A stretch of DNA of 64,000 nucleotides, from contig NZ_CP119677.1 in NCBI RefSeq assembly GCF_029318685.1, forward strand, positions 248,001 through 312,000, written 5' to 3'. Source of the DNA: Ruminiclostridium papyrosolvens DSM 2782. Its GTDB lineage: Bacteria; Bacillota; Clostridia; Acetivibrionales; DSM-1351. Position 1 is the stretch's first letter; every line of letters starts with the position of its first letter. The translations under genes were made by a program, and so were the position numbers. Shown one piece after another: positions 26,110 to 34,546 of this stretch. The notes under the pieces are model-generated. The model was not told the origin of the DNA, did no database searches, and worked only from the letters and a program-made list of their open reading frames with translations.

Positions 26110-29040
26110 TTACTTCTTTTCGATGGTTACATCATCAAACCATGCAGTTCCTTGAACAAAGTCAGTTAAGTCACCAAGTCTGCAATTGACTCTGATACTT
26201 GTATTGTTTCCTGAATTGAAATCTACATAAACCTGTCTCCATTGAGTTTCTGCATCAATAACTGACTCAGATTTTACTGTGTCTGAGCCGTATATTACTG
26301 ACAGGCTTGCACCTGTGGCTACACTGTTAATATTTCTTGTTTTAACCCATGCACTTACACGATAGTTGGTGTTTGCTTCAACAGGTATATTTTTATACAA
26401 AAAAGCATAATTGGGGGCTTGGTTAGATAAAATGCTTACTGAACGTACGCCGCTATGTTTAGTGGTGCTTTCAGACATAGATATTGAATTGGTGTCCGGA
26501 TTGCTGTTAAAGCTGTAGAAAGACCATCCGGAAGCTTTATTGTTTAAAGAAAATTCAAAGCCAAGATTATAATCCTTTTCTACCTTGAAATCATCAAACC
26601 AGGCTGTACCGCTTGCTCCTGCTCCAAACTGCAATTTTATATTCATGTTGGTGTTGTCCCCAGAATACCAATGCAAATATACCGGAGTCCAGTCATTAGT
26701 ACCTGATAACGAAGTGCTATAAGTAGAATCATTTGAAATACTTCCATTTATGCTGAAATATGTACCCATAAAAGTTGGATTAATAAGATTGGAGGTTTTT
26801 ACATATGTGCTGACCAGATAATGGGTGTTTGGTTCTACACTTTGATTAAGCTCATAATAACCGGGATTATTTCCGCTAAATTTTGCTGAGTAATTTCCAC
26901 TATGTTTAACTGCAGAATCCACAGATAATTCTCCACCACTCCATGTGCTTCTGGTCCAGTCAGATGGTGTTCCATCATTATTTAATAACTCAAACCCCGG
27001 GTTAGGAATATCCTGAGGGAATAGATTCATTCTTGAAACATAAATTGTAAAATTCTGCACATACTTGTTAGCAGGTTCACCTGAAAGATTCTTGTTATAA
27101 GCAGTTATAGTAACATTATATGAGTTTCCTGCCTGTGAAGTCTGTGGCACCCAGTCAATGGTTTTGGTATTGCTGTCATAAGAAGCTCCTTCGGGTAATC
27201 CGGCAACATCAAGAAAAACCGGGTCATTTTCATAATCCGTTGTTTTAAAATTAATTTTAAAGGGCTTGTTGGGATAAGCATTTACATCTGAAAGATCATT
27301 TGTGACAATAGGGCATTTGTTTGCGGGTTTGGTAAAGTTATATTTTATAGTGGGATCACCCAAAAGCACATATGCAGGTTGGTCGAATATATATAATGTT
27401 CCTTGTGCTATTTTATCTGCTCTTCTTGTCATAAGATTTTTAAATGCAGTACCTATACATTCAGATTTTAAATCTTCAAAATACTGTTCATCAACATAAG
27501 TGGAAGAAGATATTGTCATTCCTGTTACATTATAAACATATGAATTTTTTAAAGTGCTATATGTATCTGCATTATTGAACAGAAAGGCTTCACCTAAATT
27601 CTCCGTTGTATAGTCACATGCAGAACATGAGTTGAGTTGTATATAGTTTACTTTTATGGTTGTTCCATTAATGTCGTCTATGGATGGATGATCAGTTTTG
27701 GTGGAATCCTCTGTTCCGTAAGGATGAGTCGGTATACCCCAACCAGTTGGAGATGCATGAATAGTTTCATACCCTATTCTATATCCGCCATTAAGAAGCT
27801 CCAGAAATTTGTCTTTGCTTGTGGATGTTCTATTTGAAACTTCATAAACATCCCTTTCTAAATCTTTCAAATATGACACTTTATCATACTCACTAGTCAC
27901 AAAATCATCATCGCTAAAGCAAAAGGCTTTAGGCTCAAAACTCAGATTTCCTCCTGCCAGACGAAGGTCATGTATCTTTGAAAGGTATGCCTTGGTTTTA
28001 GTGCTTTCTTGCTGAACAGAATCTGAGATAGCTCCTGCTGATATCCTTCCGTATATCATGTCAGGAATAAAGAGTGGGTTATCAGGGCTCGCAGGTTGTC
28101 TTGGTGAAGCAGTGGAATCGTAATAGCTCTCATATGTACCGTCGTTGCCTATATCGCACCAAGTGCCCATATCTGCATAAAATAAATCAGTTGGCCCCCG
28201 GTCGGTAGAATTTGGATCGACTCTCCAAAGGGCATTGGGTATTGACGGAGCAGAACCTATAATTACAAAACCTTTATAGCCCTGCTCGTAATATCCCCTG
28301 ATTACCTGCTTGAGGGCATTTGGGTTTTCGCAAACATGAAAGCTATCATCTCCTGAAAAGCTACTGTCAGGCTCGTTATTTACTTTTATGAGTGTAGGTG
28401 ACCAACCCTCATTTGCCAAATCAGACAGGTATGTATTTAATTCGCTTTGACATGCACCATAGATTTTGCTGCTTACAATTACCAGAAATCCATGTGTAGA
28501 GTCAAAAACAGGCTCGGACCCCCATAGTTTAATGTTGTTTATGTAAGCGGGGGTTTTACTCCACTCTGTATAGCCGGTATTAGTTAAACTGAAGGAATAA
28601 TCATTCCCTTGGTTGTAAGCTAATCCGTCTGCTCTGGAAATGCCGGTTTTAAGCTCAATGCTTGTATTTGGAGCCAGAAATACTCCTGACGGAAAACTTA
28701 TTGTCAGATAGTTATCCGCATTAGCAGTGGGGGCAGTCATGTCAGTAAAGCTGCCTGTTACCCCTGAAACATTACAGTTGAAATTCTGTGTACTTGCGCT
28801 GTCCTTGGTAAAATAGTATCTGATAGTAACATTTGACAGGCTTACGGAATTTACACCATAATTGGCAATTTTAAAATTGGGGGATATAGTATTTGTTGTT
28901 GTAGAGGTGTTTTCCATATACATCTCAACTCTTAAAGCACCGCCTGCAGCATTGACCTGTTGATTTGTAACAAAGGCAAACACCTGAAATAAAAGCAGAA
29001 ATGCTAAGGTTGCAGAAATGATTTTGCTTGGTTTCTTCAT
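26110..29040 (-). CDS. Secreted CBM3 / C25-like cysteine peptidase
   Basis: A 976-residue exported protein. Residues 1-31 are a signal peptide. Residues 33-175 form a family 3 cellulose-binding module (WGSEP at its end is the usual module boundary). Residues 178-570 resemble gingipain-type C25 peptidases: candidate catalytic His428 (ETIHASPTG), Cys472 or Cys475 (LNSCSACDYT), and the C-terminal YVLLGDPTIKYNF block typical of the family. Residues 575-670 are an Ig-like domain, and two related carbohydrate-binding-like modules (about 675-830 and 830-976, each ending WFDDF/WFDDV plus two) complete it. There is no dockerin. Cleaving proteins on cellulose-bound surfaces is my inference; the active site needs confirmation. 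Confidence 0.75.
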   Translation of the reverse strand: MKKPSKIISATLAFLLLFQVFAFVTNQQVNAAGGALRVEMYMENTSTTTNTISPNFKIANYGVNSVSLSNVTIRYYFTKDSASTQNFNCNVSGVTGSFTDMTAPTANADNYLTISFPSGVFLAPNTSIELKTGISRADGLAYNQGNDYSFSLTNTGYTEWSKTPAYINNIKLWGSEPVFDSTHGFLVIVSSKIYGACQSELNTYLSDLANEGWSPTLIKVNNEPDSSFSGDDSFHVCENPNALKQVIRGYYEQGYKGFVIIGSAPSIPNALWRVDPNSTDRGPTDLFYADMGTWCDIGNDGTYESYYDSTASPRQPASPDNPLFIPDMIYGRISAGAISDSVQQESTKTKAYLSKIHDLRLAGGNLSFEPKAFCFSDDDFVTSEYDKVSYLKDLERDVYEVSNRTSTSKDKFLELLNGGYRIGYETIHASPTGWGIPTHPYGTEDSTKTDHPSIDDINGTTIKVNYIQLNSCSACDYTTENLGEAFLFNNADTYSTLKNSYVYNVTGMTISSSTYVDEQYFEDLKSECIGTAFKNLMTRRADKIAQGTLYIFDQPAYVLLGDPTIKYNFTKPANKCPIVTNDLSDVNAYPNKPFKINFKTTDYENDPVFLDVAGLPEGASYDSNTKTIDWVPQTSQAGNSYNVTITAYNKNLSGEPANKYVQNFTIYVSRMNLFPQDIPNPGFELLNNDGTPSDWTRSTWSGGELSVDSAVKHSGNYSAKFSGNNPGYYELNQSVEPNTHYLVSTYVKTSNLINPTFMGTYFSINGSISNDSTYSTSLSGTNDWTPVYLHWYSGDNTNMNIKLQFGAGASGTAWFDDFKVEKDYNLGFEFSLNNKASGWSFYSFNSNPDTNSISMSESTTKHSGVRSVSILSNQAPNYAFLYKNIPVEANTNYRVSAWVKTRNINSVATGASLSVIYGSDTVKSESVIDAETQWRQVYVDFNSGNNTSIRVNCRLGDLTDFVQGTAWFDDVTIEKK

Positions 29041-29204
29041 AAGACTCTCCTTTTGTTAAACTAAGTAGTTTTATTATCAAATTCATACTTTAAACAATTA
29101 TGTATTATTTTAACATTTGGGATTTGTTTAATCAACATTTTATGACAAACAATACAATTAATTACAAAGAACCTTTTACTATAATTTCATGGTTCCAATA
29201 AATC

Positions 29205-29233
29205 TTGACACTTTATAATAGTGTGTATATACT
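29205..29233 (+). promoter_or_regulatory. Promoter of the GntR/ABC operon
   Basis: TTGACA (29205-29210), a 17-base spacer and TATACT (29228-29233). The palindrome GTATATAC (29225-29232) overlaps the -10 and could be the GntR site. Confidence 0.7.
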
Positions 29234-29307
29234 GTATATGTAACAACAATAACAGTAATAACAATTATAACAATCAGAGTAGTGAAAGTAATAAGCAGGA
29301 GGGAAAA

Positions 29308-29691
29308 TTGAAAATTATAATTTCCAATACATCCGGGGTACCAATATACGAACAGATAAAAGAACAAATAAAAAGTTCAATACTGTCGGGTGAAATTGAA
29401 GAAAACCAATTGTTACCGTCATTGAGACAACTTGCAAGGGAGCTGAAAATCAGCGTGCTTACAACGACCAGAGCATACACTGAGCTGGAGCAGGAGGGAT
29501 ATGTCACCAATGTACAGGGTAAAGGCTGCTATGTGCTGGGGAGAGGCTCAGAACTTATTCGGGAACAGCTTTTAAGGGATATAGAGGAAAATCTTTCTGC
29601 TGCTATAAAGTCTGCAAGAAGAGCGGACGTATCAGAAGAGGAGCTTGTCAAAATGCTGAAAATTCTTATGGAGGATGAGGACTATGAATAA
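29308..29691 (+). CDS. GntR-family regulator, YtrA type
   Basis: A 127-residue regulator with a winged-helix domain (PIYEQIKEQIKSSILSGEI, then LPSLRQLARELKISVLTT) and a short helical C-terminus, the YtrA subgroup that controls neighbouring ABC genes. The start is TTG at 29308 with AGGAGGG ahead; a longer frame upstream encodes an Asn-rich stretch and has no ribosome site. Its stop overlaps the ATPase start. Confidence 0.88.
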   Translation: MKIIISNTSGVPIYEQIKEQIKSSILSGEIEENQLLPSLRQLARELKISVLTTTRAYTELEQEGYVTNVQGKGCYVLGRGSELIREQLLRDIEENLSAAIKSARRADVSEEELVKMLKILMEDEDYE

Positions 29692-30544
29692 CGATATAGA
29701 AATAAGAGACTTATGCAAAAACTTTGATACTTTTAAACTGAGCAATATCAGCTTTTCTTTACCACAGGGATACATTATGGGTCTGGTAGGGCCTAACGGT
29801 GCAGGCAAAACCACTACTATCAAGCTTATGCTTAACATGCTGCAAAAAACATCCGGTGATATAGAGATTTTGGGGTTGGATAGCGTTGCTCAACAGATAC
29901 AGATTAAGGAAAGTATAGGTGCGGTATTTGACACCAACTATTTTGTTCAGGATTGGACTGTAAAAGAAGTTGAGCGCTATGTAGGTATGTTTTACAGTAC
30001 GTGGAATTCTGAAAAGTATAAATCGTTCTTACAAAAATTCGGACTTAGCCCTGACAAAAAGGTAAAAGACCTTTCACGAGGTATGCAGATGAAGCTGATG
30101 ATATCATGTGCATTATCCCATGATGCGAGACTTCTGATACTTGACGAGCCAACAAGCGGACTGGATCCGGTGGCGAGAGATGAGTTTCTTGATATAATGA
30201 CAGAATTTATAGGAGACGGCAAAAGGAGTATATTATTCTCCACACATATAACATCGGACCTTGACAAGATTGCAGACTACATTACTTTTATTAATCAGGG
30301 CTGCATATTTTACACAGGAACCAAGGACGAGTTTATTGACGGCTTCAGAATGGTAAAGGGAGGTAAAACCGATATTACCACTGAACAGGAACGCAAAATG
30401 ATTGGAATAAGGAAATATTCTACAGGCTTTGAGGGGTTGATTAAGACCGAGGATTTAAGGTTTTACGGAAACTTAGCCTGTGAACCTGTTTCCATTGACG
30501 ATATTATTGTTTTTACAAACAGAGGGGGTAGAGGCAATGACTAA
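29684..30544 (+). CDS. ABC transporter ATPase
   Basis: A 286-residue ATPase. Walker A is GPNGAGKTTT near residue 37, the signature is DLSRGMQMKL, and Walker B is LLILDEPTSGLDP. The degenerate signature (LSRGM) is usual for the YtrB/BcrA-type exporters with ABC-2 permeases. The ATG at 29684 is 10 bases after GGAGG; an ATG 9 bases earlier lacks spacing. Its end overlaps the permease start by 8 bases. Confidence 0.92.
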   Translation: MNNDIEIRDLCKNFDTFKLSNISFSLPQGYIMGLVGPNGAGKTTTIKLMLNMLQKTSGDIEILGLDSVAQQIQIKESIGAVFDTNYFVQDWTVKEVERYVGMFYSTWNSEKYKSFLQKFGLSPDKKVKDLSRGMQMKLMISCALSHDARLLILDEPTSGLDPVARDEFLDIMTEFIGDGKRSILFSTHITSDLDKIADYITFINQGCIFYTGTKDEFIDGFRMVKGGKTDITTEQERKMIGIRKYSTGFEGLIKTEDLRFYGNLACEPVSIDDIIVFTNRGGRGND

Positions 30545-31190
30545 TATATTAAAAATTGTAAAGCTGGATTTTGCACTAATAAAACCATATATAAAGATTA
30601 TGCTGATTGCACTGGCATCTCCGCTAATCATAATGTACACCACGAAGGATATGGTATCGGGGATTTTATTCTGCATGTGTTTTATGGCAATGACCTCGGG
30701 ATATACCTTCTCTGTTGCCGAAAAGAATGACCTAAGCAGACTTTACGGACTTCTTCCCATAAGCCGAAATAATATTGTGACAGGGAGGTACCTGTTTATA
30801 CTTATGGAAGGAGTAATTTTAAATCTTGTAGGAATAACTGCAAACGCTATTATATTGACTATAACAAAGGTGAATTTTACAGTTGACGATGTTTTAATTG
30901 GGATTAGTGTAGGACATTTTATATACTTTTTCTTTACTGCAATACAGTTGCCGCTCTTCTACAAATTCGGAGGTATAAAGGGAAGATTTTTATCATTTCT
31001 GCCCTTCCTTGGAATTTTTTCAACAAGTGAAGTAGCAAAAAGAATGAGTTCTGATAAGTTGGCGGAATTATCCTCCATAGCAATACTGAACAATCCGTAT
31101 GGCTTGCTTGCAATCAGTATACTGACCAGTATTATATTTTACTGCATTTCTATAGGGATTTCACAAAGAATATATAGTCGGATTGATTAA
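30537..31190 (+). CDS. ABC-2 type permease
   Basis: A 217-residue membrane protein with six hydrophobic segments and the YGLLPISRNNIVTGRY stretch that is typical of small ABC-2 permeases next to YtrA-type regulators. It forms an exporter with the ATPase encoded just before it. Substrate unknown; cell-envelope stress or antimicrobial peptides are usual for such operons. AGAGGGGG precedes the ATG. Confidence 0.82.
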   Translation: MTNILKIVKLDFALIKPYIKIMLIALASPLIIMYTTKDMVSGILFCMCFMAMTSGYTFSVAEKNDLSRLYGLLPISRNNIVTGRYLFILMEGVILNLVGITANAIILTITKVNFTVDDVLIGISVGHFIYFFFTAIQLPLFYKFGGIKGRFLSFLPFLGIFSTSEVAKRMSSDKLAELSSIAILNNPYGLLAISILTSIIFYCISIGISQRIYSRID

Positions 31191-31198
31191 AATAAAGA

Positions 31199-31247
31199 GA
31201 CCGGACTGCATGTTCATGGAACTAATTATGTGTAATACAGTCCGGTC
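31199..31247. repeat. Inverted repeat after the ABC operon
   Basis: A perfect 10-bp stem, GACCGGACTG (31199-31208) with CAGTCCGGTC (31238-31247), spans a 29-base loop. It starts 9 bases past the permease stop but lacks a U-tract, so a terminator function is only possible. Confidence 0.5.
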
Positions 31248-31273
31248 AAAAGGATGTATAGCAAAAGTTCAGA

Positions 31274-31341
31274 AGCACAGGGCGTCGTCTAAAATGGCGA
31301 ATCCGACTGAGACACCTCTGTTATGCTTATAAATAGCATAA
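31274..31341 (+). other. Possible structured RNA segment before tRNA-Ser
   Basis: ACAG/CTGT and GTCG/CGAC pairs nest around 31277-31321, followed by an 8-bp hairpin GTTATGCT/AGCATAAC (31320-31341). The stretch is more GC-rich than its surroundings. I could not match it to a known RNA. Confidence 0.25.
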
Positions 31342-31444
31342 CCTAAATTTATGACTATTTTATTGAAAATTTGTGAAGAAATTATGTCAGGAAAAAAGCT
31401 TGAAACCGTTTGGGTTTACGTGTACAATATTACATGTATTCTGT

Positions 31445-31536
31445 GGAGAAGTACCCAAGTGGCTGAAGGGTCCGCACTCGAAATGCGGTAGGCGGTTAAT
31501 AGCCGTGCAAGAGTTCAAATCTCTTCTTCTCCGCCA
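31445..31536 (+). tRNA. tRNA-Ser (anticodon CGA)
   Basis: The acceptor stem GGAGAAG pairs with CTTCTCC, followed by G and an encoded CCA. The anticodon arm is CCGCA-CTCGAAA-TGCGG, giving anticodon CGA. A long variable arm (GGCGGTTAATAGCCG) is typical of serine tRNAs, and the T arm GAGTTCAAATCTC is standard. It reads UCG codons. Confidence 0.97.
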
Positions 31537-31630
31537 ATAAAAAGTCATGTATGAGATTTGAGCTCATATATGACTTTTTACTTTACTGATGATATGAAAA
31601 AGCAAAGATTATTTATATACAGGAGATTTC

Positions 31631-32053
31631 ATGATTAGAGATTTTAAAAAGCAAGATTTAGATAGAATAATGGATTTGTGGTTAGATACCAATATTTCTG
31701 CTCATTCTTTTATAGATAATGGATATTGGGAAAGTAATTATGATACTGTAAAAACTATGATGCCAAATGCCACCATCTATCTCTACGAAGAAAATGATAT
31801 TATTCAAGGCTTTGTAGGTTTAATGGATAATTATATCGCAGGAATATTTGTTTCTCGGCAGGTACAATCAAGTGGTATAGGCAAAAAATTATTAGATTAT
31901 GTTAAGGATAAAAAAGCTACGTTGTCTTTAAATGTTTATCAAGAGAACAGCAGAGCTGTTAGCTTCTATCTTCGTGAGAGTTTTGCTATCTCCAATGAGC
32001 AGATTGATGAAAATACAGGAAAAATTGAATTAAGTATGAATTGGGTAAAATGA
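31631..32053 (+). CDS. GNAT acetyltransferase
   Basis: A 140-residue N-acetyltransferase. The acetyl-CoA-binding region reads GIFVSRQVQSSGIGKKLLD, followed by LNVYQENSRAVSFYL, both standard for the fold. It resembles the YjaB-like small GNATs. The substrate is unknown. GGAG precedes the ATG by seven bases. Confidence 0.87.
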   Translation: MIRDFKKQDLDRIMDLWLDTNISAHSFIDNGYWESNYDTVKTMMPNATIYLYEENDIIQGFVGLMDNYIAGIFVSRQVQSSGIGKKLLDYVKDKKATLSLNVYQENSRAVSFYLRESFAISNEQIDENTGKIELSMNWVK

Positions 32054-32115
32054 GAATAATCTACATTATGTTAGTTCAAATCCAAACTAAAAACTAATGA
32101 TATCTTAAAAAACTA

Positions 32116-32146
32116 TTGACCCTAACGGAACGTCATAGAGTATAGT
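32116..32146 (+). promoter_or_regulatory. MerR-type promoter with 19-bp spacer
   Basis: TTGACC (32116-32121) and TATAGT (32141-32146) are 19 bases apart, the overlong spacing that MerR-family activators correct by twisting DNA. The spacer holds an imperfect dyad, CTAACG-gaa-CGTCATAG. Confidence 0.7.
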
Positions 32147-32176
32147 TATCCTATCAAGAGCAGGAGGCCAGATGGT

Positions 32177-33022
32177 GTGAAAACCGTAAAAGAAGTATCA
32201 GAACTTACCGGCATCAGCGTGCGCACGCTTCACTATTATGATGAGATTGGATTGTTTTCGCCCACGGATAAGAGTGAGTCGGGATATCGGCTTTATGACG
32301 ATAAAGCCTTGGAGCTTTTACAGCAAATATTGTTTTTTCGTGAGTTTGATATACCTCTAAAAGAAATTAAAGCCGTCATGGAAAGCCCGACTCTTGATAG
32401 AAACCGAATTCTGCGAATGCAGAGAGAAATGCTGGTGTCAAAGAAAGAACGGATGGAACGTCTGATTGCCAGTATGGATGACATTCTGAAAGGAGACAAT
32501 AGGATGGATTTTACAGTTTTTACTAAAACGGAAATAGAGAAAATGTTTCAGCTTATGTTTGACAGTATGCCTAAGGAAATGCGCCAAACAGCCATTGGTG
32601 AATTTGGCAGCGTAGAGCGGTGGAAGAAGCATTATATAGAAGTTGTATCGTCAGATGATGTACAAAAACGCTATGCAAAAGTAATTGAGTGGTATGGTGG
32701 TAAAGATGCTTATTTCTCAACTCTGGAAAATCCAATCAGCAAAGAAGTTGCCGAAAGCTACAAGAAACGGGAAGATGCAATCCGTCAAAAGCTGATAGGG
32801 AGACGAGGTTGTGATCTCAACTCTTTTGAAGTGAAGGGGATTATAGGTGAGTATGGTTTCGTCATGAAACAGATTTGCCAGATGAAAGAAGAAAAGGGTT
32901 TGATGCTTGCAGTTGCGCAGTCCTACCGAAACATGCAATGTCAACAAGCAATTGACGAACAGTATGGGGAGGGTGCAGCAGAGTTTTTTGCGCAGGCAAT
33001 AGAAGCTTTTTATAATGAGTGA
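32177..33022 (+). CDS. MerR-family regulator with TipAS domain
   Basis: A 281-residue regulator starting with GTG. Residues 1-70 are the MerR winged helix (TGISVRTLHYYDEIGLF), residues 75-110 a coiled-coil dimerisation helix, and the C-terminal half a TipAS antibiotic-recognition domain (FGSVERWKKHYIEV and later segments). TipA-type proteins bind thiopeptides and related compounds and then activate transcription. Its own promoter has the 19-base spacer expected for autoactivation. No resistance gene is adjacent. Confidence 0.88.
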   Translation: MKTVKEVSELTGISVRTLHYYDEIGLFSPTDKSESGYRLYDDKALELLQQILFFREFDIPLKEIKAVMESPTLDRNRILRMQREMLVSKKERMERLIASMDDILKGDNRMDFTVFTKTEIEKMFQLMFDSMPKEMRQTAIGEFGSVERWKKHYIEVVSSDDVQKRYAKVIEWYGGKDAYFSTLENPISKEVAESYKKREDAIRQKLIGRRGCDLNSFEVKGIIGEYGFVMKQICQMKEEKGLMLAVAQSYRNMQCQQAIDEQYGEGAAEFFAQAIEAFYNE

Positions 33023-33133
33023 ATTACTGAAACTCCAAATTGCTAAACTTGCAAACTAATCATATATAGCATGTAGAATTAATTATATATTATTAAAAAA
33101 CTGAAATTTTGAGATTATTCTCCTTCATTTTTA

Positions 33134-33162
33134 TTGACATATTTATCCTGATGGTATATTAT
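33134..33162 (+). promoter_or_regulatory. Promoter of the ammonium transporter gene
   Basis: TTGACA (33134-33139), a 17-base spacer and TATTAT (33157-33162). Transcription would begin around 33169, only about a dozen bases before a strong terminator hairpin. Confidence 0.6.
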
Positions 33163-33179
33163 TTTGATGCGAACAATGG

Positions 33180-33222
33180 CGTTCACGAAACAGTTAACTT
33201 ACTGTTTTGTGAACGTTTTTTT
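33180..33222 (+). terminator. Leader terminator (attenuator) before the Amt/Rh gene
   Basis: A 15-bp stem with one G-T pair (33180-33194 with 33201-33215) and the six-base loop TAACTT is followed by seven T residues. It sits between the only good promoter and the transporter gene, so it must be read through for expression; alternatively it ends transcripts from the MerR gene upstream. Confidence 0.75.
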
Positions 33223-33264
33223 GTTTAAAAACTTAATAAAAATATTTTACAAAGGGGTAGAATA

Positions 33265-34440
33265 ATGAAAAAAGGTTTATTTGTTCTTTTGTCAGGTTTT
33301 ATTTTAACTCTGTTTATGCCTTTTAGTGTTTTTGCAAGCACCAACGAAGCAGTTGATGGCATAAGGCAGGTTCAGCAGTACAACTTTTCAATCAATATCT
33401 TAGCAATGTTATTAGTTGGTTTTGGTTTTTTAATGGTATTCGTAAAAAAATACGGCTACAGTGCAACCACAGGAACATATTTGGTTGTTGGTGCCGGAAT
33501 TCCTCTTTACCTGTTACTAAGGTATACGGGTGTCATTTCTTTAGAATCGGTTAATCCTCAAACAATCAAAGGTTTATTATTGGCAGAATTTGCAGTTGCA
33601 GCCGCACTTATTTCAATGGGTGCAGTGCTTGGAAGACTTCGCCTCTATCAATATGCCCTCATTTCGGTATTTCTTGTTCCTATTTATATGATTAATGAAT
33701 GGCTGGTCTTAGATGGAGGACTTGGAATAACAAAGGGCTTTGTGGATGCAGCAGGCTCTATAGTTATCCATGCCTTTGGCGCGTATTTTGGATTGGGACT
33801 TGCTATAGCACTGACTAAGCAAAAGCATATGGATCATCCTATTGAAAGCGATGCATCCTCTGACAGGTTCTCCATGCTTGGTTCAATGGTACTTTGGATA
33901 TTCTGGCCCAGCTTCTGCAGTGCCATCGTACCTGCAGAGCAATTTGAGCAAACAGTAGTTAATACTGTACTTGCATTATGTGGAGCAACGTTGATTACAT
34001 ATTTGTTCAGCGCATTATTGAGAAAAGGCAAGCCTGCCATTGCAGATATTGCGAACGCCAGCCTTGCCGGAGGAGTAGCAATAGGGGCAACTTGTAATCT
34101 GGTAAGTGCACATGTTGCCTTTTTGATAGGACTATTGGCAGGAGCATTATGTGTTGTGGGCTACACTATAATACAGCCAAGACTGCAACGTCTTTTAAAA
34201 ATAGTAGATACCTGCGGGGTTCACAATCTGCATGGAATGCCAGGCTTGTTAGGGGGTATTATAGCAATATTTGTTGTGCCCGAAGCTGCTAAAGCACAGG
34301 TAGCCGGCATTGTATTTACTGTTGTACTGGCATTTGTGGGAGGAATTATATCCGGAAATATAATTCGCCTGACAGGTTCAAAGGAAGCAGTATATGAGGA
34401 TGGGGATGAATTTGAAGAAGCTGTAGAAGAAGCTGCATAA
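33265..34440 (+). CDS. Ammonium transporter, Rh-like
   Basis: A 391-residue Amt/Rh-family channel with an N-terminal signal-like helix and about eleven membrane segments. Conserved pieces are DAAGSIVIHAFGAYFGL (first pore histidine) and GVHNLHGMPGLLGGI (second pore histidine). The wording IHAFGAYFGL and NLHGMPG is closer to Rh proteins than to classical AmtB. There is no GlnK gene next to it, which AmtB partners usually have. An attenuator precedes and a strong terminator follows. Confidence 0.9.
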   Translation: MKKGLFVLLSGFILTLFMPFSVFASTNEAVDGIRQVQQYNFSINILAMLLVGFGFLMVFVKKYGYSATTGTYLVVGAGIPLYLLLRYTGVISLESVNPQTIKGLLLAEFAVAAALISMGAVLGRLRLYQYALISVFLVPIYMINEWLVLDGGLGITKGFVDAAGSIVIHAFGAYFGLGLAIALTKQKHMDHPIESDASSDRFSMLGSMVLWIFWPSFCSAIVPAEQFEQTVVNTVLALCGATLITYLFSALLRKGKPAIADIANASLAGGVAIGATCNLVSAHVAFLIGLLAGALCVVGYTIIQPRLQRLLKIVDTCGVHNLHGMPGLLGGIIAIFVVPEAAKAQVAGIVFTVVLAFVGGIISGNIIRLTGSKEAVYEDGDEFEEAVEEAA

Positions 34441-34457
34441 ATAAGTAGTTTTACAAA

Positions 34458-34505
34458 AAAAAAGAATATGCCATACGGTTTTTAACTGTATGGCATATTC
34501 TTTTT
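34458..34505 (+). terminator. Terminator of the Amt/Rh gene
   Basis: A stem of about 20 bp pairs AGAATATGCCATAC with GTATGGCATATTCT around a short loop, with an A-run before and a T-run after it. Confidence 0.9.
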
Positions 34506-34546
34506 GAAGTTTGCGCATTGTAACGCATATGAAATTAAGACGTTCC

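Noticed and set aside
33171-33215. Complete ANTAR antiterminator target before the Amt/Rh gene
   Set aside because: Only one hexaloop with A1/G4 is present and its stem is four base pairs; no second hairpin with the required loop was found.
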